DNA of 64,000 nt, taken from positions 283,193 through 347,192 of the forward strand of contig NZ_JACHXJ010000007.1 in assembly GCF_014192015.1 (NCBI RefSeq), given 5' to 3'. The translations under genes were made by a program, and so were the position numbers. Source of the DNA: Paenibacillus rhizosphaerae. Lineage in GTDB: Bacteria > Bacillota > Bacilli > Paenibacillales > Paenibacillaceae. Under the pieces are notes generated by a model that worked only from the letters and a program-made list of their open reading frames with translations, was not told where the DNA came from and did not search any database. Below, piece after piece: positions 59,305 through 64,000 of the stretch (position 1 is the stretch's first letter; the number at the start of each line of letters is the position of its first letter).

Positions 59305-61125
59305 TTATGCGCTTGCCTTGGAACCCTGCATATTCCGCAGCTCCACGCGAATCAGCTGCCAAAGAACGAAAGCAAGCACGACGATCTGTGGAATGAACGT
59401 TTCCCAGGTCGGGTACATGCCAAGCCAGGAAACGGACGGCAGTCCGGCTTCCGAATGGGCGGGAATGCGACCCGAGACCTGGAGCGAATGGATGCTGTCG
59501 CCAAGGAAACGGAATACGAGGTAGTAGATCAGCACCGTCGCCGCCAGGAAGAAGCCGCGCAGAGGCAGGCGGGCGCTGAGAACGATAATCGCGTAAGCGA
59601 GCACGGCCAGAACGGCCAAGGCGCCGGCGATCCCGAGGATCAGCTGCCCGATGTCAATGGAAGAGGCCATCCCCGCATAGAAAATGGTCGTTTCCGCGCC
59701 TTCGCGCAGGACGGCCAGACCGGCCAGCACAAATAGAGACCACAGGCTTCCTCGGGCCATCGCCTGATCCATCTGACTGCCTACGTACTTGTTCCAGGCG
59801 GCCGTATTTGACTTGCTGTGCAGCCATTGCCCGACGGTGAGCATCATCACCACGGCCACCAGACCGGTAATGCCCTCGATCAGCTCGCGGGCGCCGCCTG
59901 AAGCCGCTTTGGAGATGGAGAAGGTGAGCACGACCGCGAGCAGGAGGCTGAGGACGAGGCCTGATCCGGCTCCGCTCCAAATCCATTTCCGGCCGCGGGT
60001 ATTCCCGCTTCGCTTCAAATAAGACAGCAGGGCGGACAGCACGAGAATGGCCTCCAGGCCTTCACGAAGCAGAATCAACGCGGCATCCCACGCGGTATAT
60101 TTGTGATCGACCGCCAGCGGGGTGAGGGATGACTTCATCGCGTCCATGAACTTTACGGCTTCATCCAGTTTTGGCGGGCTGGAGAGCAGGTCGCCGGAAA
60201 CGGCAGACATTTTATTTTCAATATCCGTATAAAGGTCCGGCGCGGATACCCGCACCTCGCCCTCGACCGCCGGCCAGACGGAAATGAACTTCGTCATCTG
60301 GTCCGCCGCTTCGCTGCTCCGGCCGGCCCGCGCATCCTGGCGTGCGGTTTCGAGGATGCCCAGCAGGTCGGACAGCCGGTAATTTCCGTCGCTTCCGGCA
60401 TCGGCCGCATCCATTTTCCCTTCGGTATAACCGGTCATCAGCGTGATCAGCTTCTGCATTTCCTGCACGGCCTGCTCTTCGCGTACCGGATCGGCCTGGA
60501 GCGCGATCCGCACGAGGCTGATCTCGGTTTCAAGCCGACCGTAGACCGTGAAGTTATCGCTGCGGATCGGCGTTTCCGCCGTCGGCCATGCATCCACGAT
60601 CGTCTGATAGCTTCGCTTGGCCGCGTCCCAGTCCCCAGCCTGCATGGCCTTCAGGCTGTCCTGCGCCAGCGGCAGCAGCTTCTTGGCCGACTCCACGCCG
60701 CTTTCGGCCGCGCCGGATGATCCGCCTGGGCTCTCGGCGGCGGTGACGTAAGCGTTAACCGCCTTGGCCAGCGCGGACAGCGCCGTTTTTGCCTCCGGCC
60801 CGCCGCTTGCTAGCTTGCTCTGCGCGTCTTGAAGCGCATTGTCGACGGCCGTGGTCAAGTCGGCATGATCCGTGTCCCCGGCTTTGACCGGCTCCCAGAG
60901 CTGTTTGAATTGGTTCAGATCCTCGCCCGCTTTGGACCATTCCTGCTGGCCCGCTTCAACGAGGGCGCTGCCTACGGAAGGCAGAAGGGAGTCCAGGGCG
61001 GAATTCCCTTCCGCTTCGGCACGCGGGATCAAGGTGCTCAGCAGAAGCACGGCAATGATCAGCAGGGCGCCGATCAGGCGATGATTCCATCGCCCGGTAC
61101 GAGGCGTAAGGTTGCTTCGCAGCAT
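59305..61125 (-). CDS. efeU: FTR1-family iron permease EfeU with large extracellular N-terminal domain
   Basis: Membrane iron permease. The 606-residue protein has a signal sequence, an exported helical region of about 310 residues, and an FTR1 membrane domain with two REGLE-type motifs, ILLREGLEAILVLSALL and VLREGAETTIFYAG, and about seven membrane helices. Bacillus EfeU (YwbL) is about 480, so the N-terminal region is enlarged. AAAGGAG lies upstream. Last gene of efeO-efeB-efeU, controlled by the Fur box at 63535. Confidence 0.9.
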   Translation of the reverse strand: MLRSNLTPRTGRWNHRLIGALLIIAVLLLSTLIPRAEAEGNSALDSLLPSVGSALVEAGQQEWSKAGEDLNQFKQLWEPVKAGDTDHADLTTAVDNALQDAQSKLASGGPEAKTALSALAKAVNAYVTAAESPGGSSGAAESGVESAKKLLPLAQDSLKAMQAGDWDAAKRSYQTIVDAWPTAETPIRSDNFTVYGRLETEISLVRIALQADPVREEQAVQEMQKLITLMTGYTEGKMDAADAGSDGNYRLSDLLGILETARQDARAGRSSEAADQMTKFISVWPAVEGEVRVSAPDLYTDIENKMSAVSGDLLSSPPKLDEAVKFMDAMKSSLTPLAVDHKYTAWDAALILLREGLEAILVLSALLSYLKRSGNTRGRKWIWSGAGSGLVLSLLLAVVLTFSISKAASGGARELIEGITGLVAVVMMLTVGQWLHSKSNTAAWNKYVGSQMDQAMARGSLWSLFVLAGLAVLREGAETTIFYAGMASSIDIGQLILGIAGALAVLAVLAYAIIVLSARLPLRGFFLAATVLIYYLVFRFLGDSIHSLQVSGRIPAHSEAGLPSVSWLGMYPTWETFIPQIVVLAFVLWQLIRVELRNMQGSKASA

Positions 61126-61173
61126 GATGAAGTCTCCTTTATGTCAATTCTGCTAGAGTTTAATGCCTACAGG

Positions 61174-62469
61174 CTACAGCAGCGTCTCTCCGATATAGCC
61201 TCCCGAAGAGGCGCCGGGGAAACAGGCGAACACCGCGCTCCCGACATGCTGAATGTATTCGTTCAGCCGGTCGCTCTTCGCAAGCTTTTGCTGCAGGGGG
61301 ATGAACTGCTTCTGCAGGTCGCGCTGGAAGCAGATAAAGAGCAGTCCGGCATCCAGCTGGCCGGTCTTGGCGTCCATTCCTCCCGAGTAAGAATAGGACC
61401 GTCGGAGGATCTGCACCGAGCCGTCTCCGCGGGCAAGCGCCATATGCGAATTGGCCGGAATAGCCGGCGATCCGTCAGGCCCCTTGGCGGTCAGGTCGAC
61501 CTTGTCGAACTCGTGCTGTCCGCCAAGCGGTGCGCCGCTGGCCCGGTACCTTCCGAACGTCTCCTCCTGATCCTTCAGGGAGGATCGGTCCCACACCTCG
61601 ATCCGCATCCGGATCCGGCGCACCGCCATGTAGCTGCCGCCCGCCATCCAGGCTGCTCCGCCTTCGGCCGGAGCCCAGACGACCCGGTTCATCTGCTCGC
61701 TGCTCGCCGTATCCGGATTGGCCGTGCCGTCCTTGAAGCCGAGCAGATTCCGCGGGGTTCCCCCTGCGGAGTCGGCGCTGCCGGTGCGCTGGAAGCCCTC
61801 CTGGGTCCAGCGGAGCACGGCCGTGCCGCGGGCAATGCGCGCCAGATTGCGGATGGCGTGAAACGCCACCTGCAGGTCGTCAGCGCAGGCCTGAACGGCC
61901 AGGTCGCCGCCGCACCAGCGGGCGTCCAGCTGATCCCCGTTAAAGGCCGGAAGGTCGCTGAAATTGGCCGGCCGCTTTGAGGCGAGCCCGAAGCGCGAAT
62001 CGAACAGGGACGGCCCCGCGCCAAACGTCAGGGTCAGCCGGGAAGGCGAAAGACCTGCCGATTCTCCGGTATCCACCGGCGGCAGGTTGTGATTGGCGCT
62101 CTCTTCCCCGAGCATGGAGCCTTCGGTCATGGCCGCGGCCGCCGCGGTCCAGGCTTGGAACAGCTTCTTCAGCTCCTTCGCTTCGGTCGTGGTCACGTCG
62201 AAAGCGGCGAAATATATGAAGTTTTGCGAGGGGGTGATAATGCCGGCCTGATGTTTCCCGTAGAACGGGATGCGGTCCCCGGTGTCAGGCTGGCCGGCAA
62301 CGGCCGCCGCTGTCTTCCGCTCTTTCGCGGCGAAGAGGCTGCCGATGCCGGCGCCCCCGATCATCAGTCCCAGGCCGCCGGTGCCCGCCAGCCGCAATAA
62401 GTCGCGGCGGGAAAGCGGCTTTTTCAAAATCGATGAATCTTTGGTTTCCTCGTGCTCCCGGTTTGACAT
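61174..62469 (-). CDS. efeB: Deferrochelatase/dye-decolourising peroxidase EfeB
   Basis: Tat-exported haem peroxidase of the Efe iron uptake system. The 431-residue protein has a twin-arginine signal LSRRDLLRLAG followed by a hydrophobic stretch. The DyP signature GFKDGTANP holds the catalytic Asp, and the proximal haem His lies in the C-terminal half (ANSHMALARGDGS). Oxidises Fe2+ and can take iron from haem. GGAG lies before the ATG. 3 nt after efeO. Confidence 0.93.
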   Translation of the reverse strand: MSNREHEETKDSSILKKPLSRRDLLRLAGTGGLGLMIGGAGIGSLFAAKERKTAAAVAGQPDTGDRIPFYGKHQAGIITPSQNFIYFAAFDVTTTEAKELKKLFQAWTAAAAAMTEGSMLGEESANHNLPPVDTGESAGLSPSRLTLTFGAGPSLFDSRFGLASKRPANFSDLPAFNGDQLDARWCGGDLAVQACADDLQVAFHAIRNLARIARGTAVLRWTQEGFQRTGSADSAGGTPRNLLGFKDGTANPDTASSEQMNRVVWAPAEGGAAWMAGGSYMAVRRIRMRIEVWDRSSLKDQEETFGRYRASGAPLGGQHEFDKVDLTAKGPDGSPAIPANSHMALARGDGSVQILRRSYSYSGGMDAKTGQLDAGLLFICFQRDLQKQFIPLQQKLAKSDRLNEYIQHVGSAVFACFPGASSGGYIGETLL

Positions 62470-62472
62470 GCT

Positions 62473-63375
62473 TTACACTCCAAGCAGGGTGCCCATATTC
62501 GACAACGGCTCGGCCAGGGCATCCAGGTTTTGGCTGAGCTTGCGGACCTCGTCCTCTTTCAGCTCGGTGTAGCTGACGTATCCGTCGCCTTTCTTGTAGG
62601 CGTCCAGTTCTTTCTTCAACGCATCAAATCGCTCCCCGATCTGCTTTTCGAGATCCGGATCCTTTTTGGCCAGGTCGTGCTTCAGGATTTCATAAATCTT
62701 GGCGGCGCCTTCCACATTGGCGGCAAAATCGTACAAGTCCGTGTGAGAGTACAGCTCTTCCTCGCCGGTTACCTTGGAGGAGGACACTTCGTTCAGCAGT
62801 TCAACCGCCCCGGTTACCATCAGGCTGGCGTCAATATCGACCGTCTCGACCTTGGCCCGGAGCAGCTGTGCGTCCTGCAGAAGGCGGTCGGCAAAAGCTT
62901 CCTGGCCTTTGGTCGACTTATCCTCCCACAGTCCCTTCTCGATTCGGTGGAATCCGCGCCATTCGGCGGCGTCCACATCGTTCACGCGGGCGTCAATATC
63001 CGGATCCAGATTGCCGAGCGCCTCTGCGATCGGTTCGATCCGCTCGTAATAGGAACGGGCCGGGGCATACAGGGCCTTCGCTTCCTCCAGCTTGCCGGCT
63101 TTCACCGCTTCGGTGAATTTTTCCGTTTGCTTTACGAATTCATCGCACTGCTCCACTGCAAAGATGCGGTAGGATTCCACGGCTGCGCTGAAGTCGGCCG
63201 TCTGCGACGCAGCTGCATCGGTACCGGCGCTTTGCGCTGATGTGTCGGTATTAGCGGCTGCCGTCCCAGTCTTCGCCTCGCCGGCGGCGGGATCCGCACT
63301 TTCTTTCTCCGAGCAGCCTGCGAAGAGCAGGGAGGAGAGGATTAAACCGGCAGGAAGGATCGTATGTAGCTTCAA
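62473..63375 (-). CDS. efeO: Iron-binding lipoprotein EfeO (imelysin/M75)
   Basis: Delivers iron to the EfeU permease. The 300-residue lipoprotein has a signal ending LLFAGC, an Ala/Thr/Ser linker, and an imelysin (M75) domain with GFHRIEKGLWE holding the HxxE motif and a TGEEELYSHTDLYDFAANVEG segment. It lacks the cupredoxin domain of E. coli EfeO, as in Bacillus YwbM. TTG 63375 follows AAAGGAG. First gene of the operon. Confidence 0.92.
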   Translation of the reverse strand: MKLHTILPAGLILSSLLFAGCSEKESADPAAGEAKTGTAAANTDTSAQSAGTDAAASQTADFSAAVESYRIFAVEQCDEFVKQTEKFTEAVKAGKLEEAKALYAPARSYYERIEPIAEALGNLDPDIDARVNDVDAAEWRGFHRIEKGLWEDKSTKGQEAFADRLLQDAQLLRAKVETVDIDASLMVTGAVELLNEVSSSKVTGEEELYSHTDLYDFAANVEGAAKIYEILKHDLAKKDPDLEKQIGERFDALKKELDAYKKGDGYVSYTELKEDEVRKLSQNLDALAEPLSNMGTLLGV

Positions 63376-63415
63376 GCCAAAACAGCTCCTTTTTAGATTA
63401 TAGAATTTATAAATT

Positions 63416-63513
63416 TTCAGCAGAGCTGAGCCATTCTATAATCGCAAGAAAAACTTCCTCTAAACGCGGTCTGTCTTCTGTGAAGGTGCGTCGATGGACG
63501 TTTTTCTTATATA
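63416..63513 (+). repeat. Dispersed hairpin-rich repeat, copy 3
   Basis: The ordered blocks TTCAG, CTGAGC, TCGCAAGAAAAACT, CTAAACGCGGTCTG, CTTCTGTGAAG, CGTCGAT and GTTTTTCTTAT match the copy at 246-337. The ends AAGAAAAAC and GTTTTTCTT are exact complements. It lies between the efe promoter/Fur box and efeO, so it would be in the leader of the efe mRNA, read antisense to the copy orientation near sdhC. Confidence 0.7.
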
Positions 63514-63534
63514 GATGGAATGGTTAGATTAATT

Positions 63535-63594
63535 TGATAATGATTCTCAATTTCATTATAGCAACATCATAATGAGTTACCGACCACGTGTCAA
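63535..63594 (-). promoter_or_regulatory. efeOBU promoter with Fur box
   Basis: On the minus strand TTGACA (63589-63594) and TATGAT (63566-63571) are 17 bp apart, giving a start near 63558. TGATAATGATTCTCA at 63535-63549 matches the 7-1-7 Fur box TGATAATnATTATCA at 13 of 14 positions and overlaps the start region. This fits iron repression, known for efe/ywbLMN in Bacillus. Confidence 0.8.
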
Positions 63595-63761
63595 CTGCCA
63601 TTTTAAAATGCCGAAATCTCTCCTGTTGTAAACCCTTTCAATGCGGGTGCCTAATTTTTACGCATAACGACACCAAAGCCCGGTGCCTTACATAATATGA
63701 GTTGACTGTATCCCTTTACCTTGTTATACCATACAAACCCGAGCAAGGAGGGGTGACACCA

Positions 63762-63917
63762 TTGAAGGGGAACGATCATAAGAGCAAATTTTTGTTGACT
63801 CATCGTGAGCGCGAAGTATTTGAACTGCTCGTTCAGGACAAAACAACACGCGATATCGCCGGTCAGTTATTTATCAGCGAGAAGACGGTCCGGAACCATA
63901 TTTCCAATGTAGTGTAG
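63762..63917 (+). pseudogene. gerE: Truncated gerE-like gene
   Basis: The 51-residue product is LuxR-type helix-turn-helix like GerE, the late sigma-K-stage spore regulator (74 residues): FLLTHREREVFELLVQDKTT, then LFISEKTVRNHISN. It stops right after the recognition helix, where GerE continues with the fourth helix needed for dimer contact. The reading after the stop does not resemble the missing part in any frame. TTG 63762 has AAGGAGGGG 8 nt upstream. Either a gene fragment or a naturally short variant; a full gerE elsewhere would be expected. Confidence 0.65.
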
Positions 63918-64000
63918 TTTGAAGCACGCAAATAACAGGTTGGTTATAAATTATGGTAAACTTGTCCTGCAAACAAATGACAAGGGGGCAGCATTCTTGG
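63918..64000 (+). other. Edge region with possible start of next gene
   Basis: AAGGGGG (about 63982-63988) lies 8 nt before TTG at 63997, which could start a gene running off the right edge. Too little sequence to say more. Confidence 0.25.

Overview
The window reads as a chromosome segment of a spore-forming, Gram-positive bacterium, most likely Paenibacillus or a close relative. The evidence is strong AAGGAGG-type ribosome sites, frequent TTG/GTG starts, moderately high GC, a three-gene sdhCAB operon, an ykoEDC thiamine-precursor transporter behind a TPP riboswitch, and several sporulation families (YjcZ, YheC/YheD, CgeB, SpsI-like, YhcN/YlaJ, a GerE fragment). No rRNA, tRNA, CRISPR array, prophage or insertion sequence was seen.

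Layout. 1-25.6 kb is ordinary core and accessory chromosome: a divergent LysR gene and sdhCAB, a K+ channel, a Tat-exported phosphoesterase, a GNAT enzyme, hisJ, a second LysR gene, cheX, short-chain dehydrogenases, a DEAD-box helicase, ecsAB, a 41-residue YjcZ-family gene (13922-14047), an aminotransferase, a flavin/PLP oxidase-family gene divergent from a PdxR/MocR regulator, an AraC regulator, an APH-like kinase, psd, and the riboswitch-ykoEDC unit. 25.7-54.4 kb is a large, mostly co-directional island that looks built to make and glycosylate a spore-surface structure. 54.5-64 kb returns to household genes: an YhcN-type spore lipoprotein, an rpiR-nagB-nagA operon, the Fur-controlled efeO-efeB-efeU iron operon, and a truncated gerE-like gene.

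The island is the striking part. It opens with a 1,813-residue protein whose residues 145-1684 are exactly 154 consecutive ten-residue units with no insertion or deletion, followed by a small beta-rich C-terminal domain with an SWIAIG signature. Behind it lie two tandem paralogous GT2 enzymes, three further GT2 enzymes, a GT-D enzyme, two CgeB paralogues, three GT4 enzymes, a SpsI-like nucleotidyltransferase, a UDP-amino-sugar trio (dehydratase/epimerase, RmlD-like reductase, 2-epimerase), other sugar-nucleotide dehydratase/epimerases, three small tandem helical proteins, a DUF1796 protein and several small unknown proteins. Six of the proteins carry a GYxxG / GYxxGYxxG motif, and many have extremely Arg/Lys-rich tails. 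The family mix and sigma-K-like promoter elements suggest late mother-cell expression. My working inference is that the decad-repeat protein is a long beta-solenoid fibre displayed on the spore surface and that the surrounding enzymes decorate it or an associated coat polysaccharide.

Non-coding signals include a dispersed hairpin-forming repeat (copies near 175-337 and 63416-63513), a TPP riboswitch with its terminator, a Fur box overlapping the efe promoter region, paired operator-like repeats before rpiR-nagBA, and many intrinsic terminators. Starts were set by ribosome-binding-site spacing, so several differ from the longest possible reading frame.
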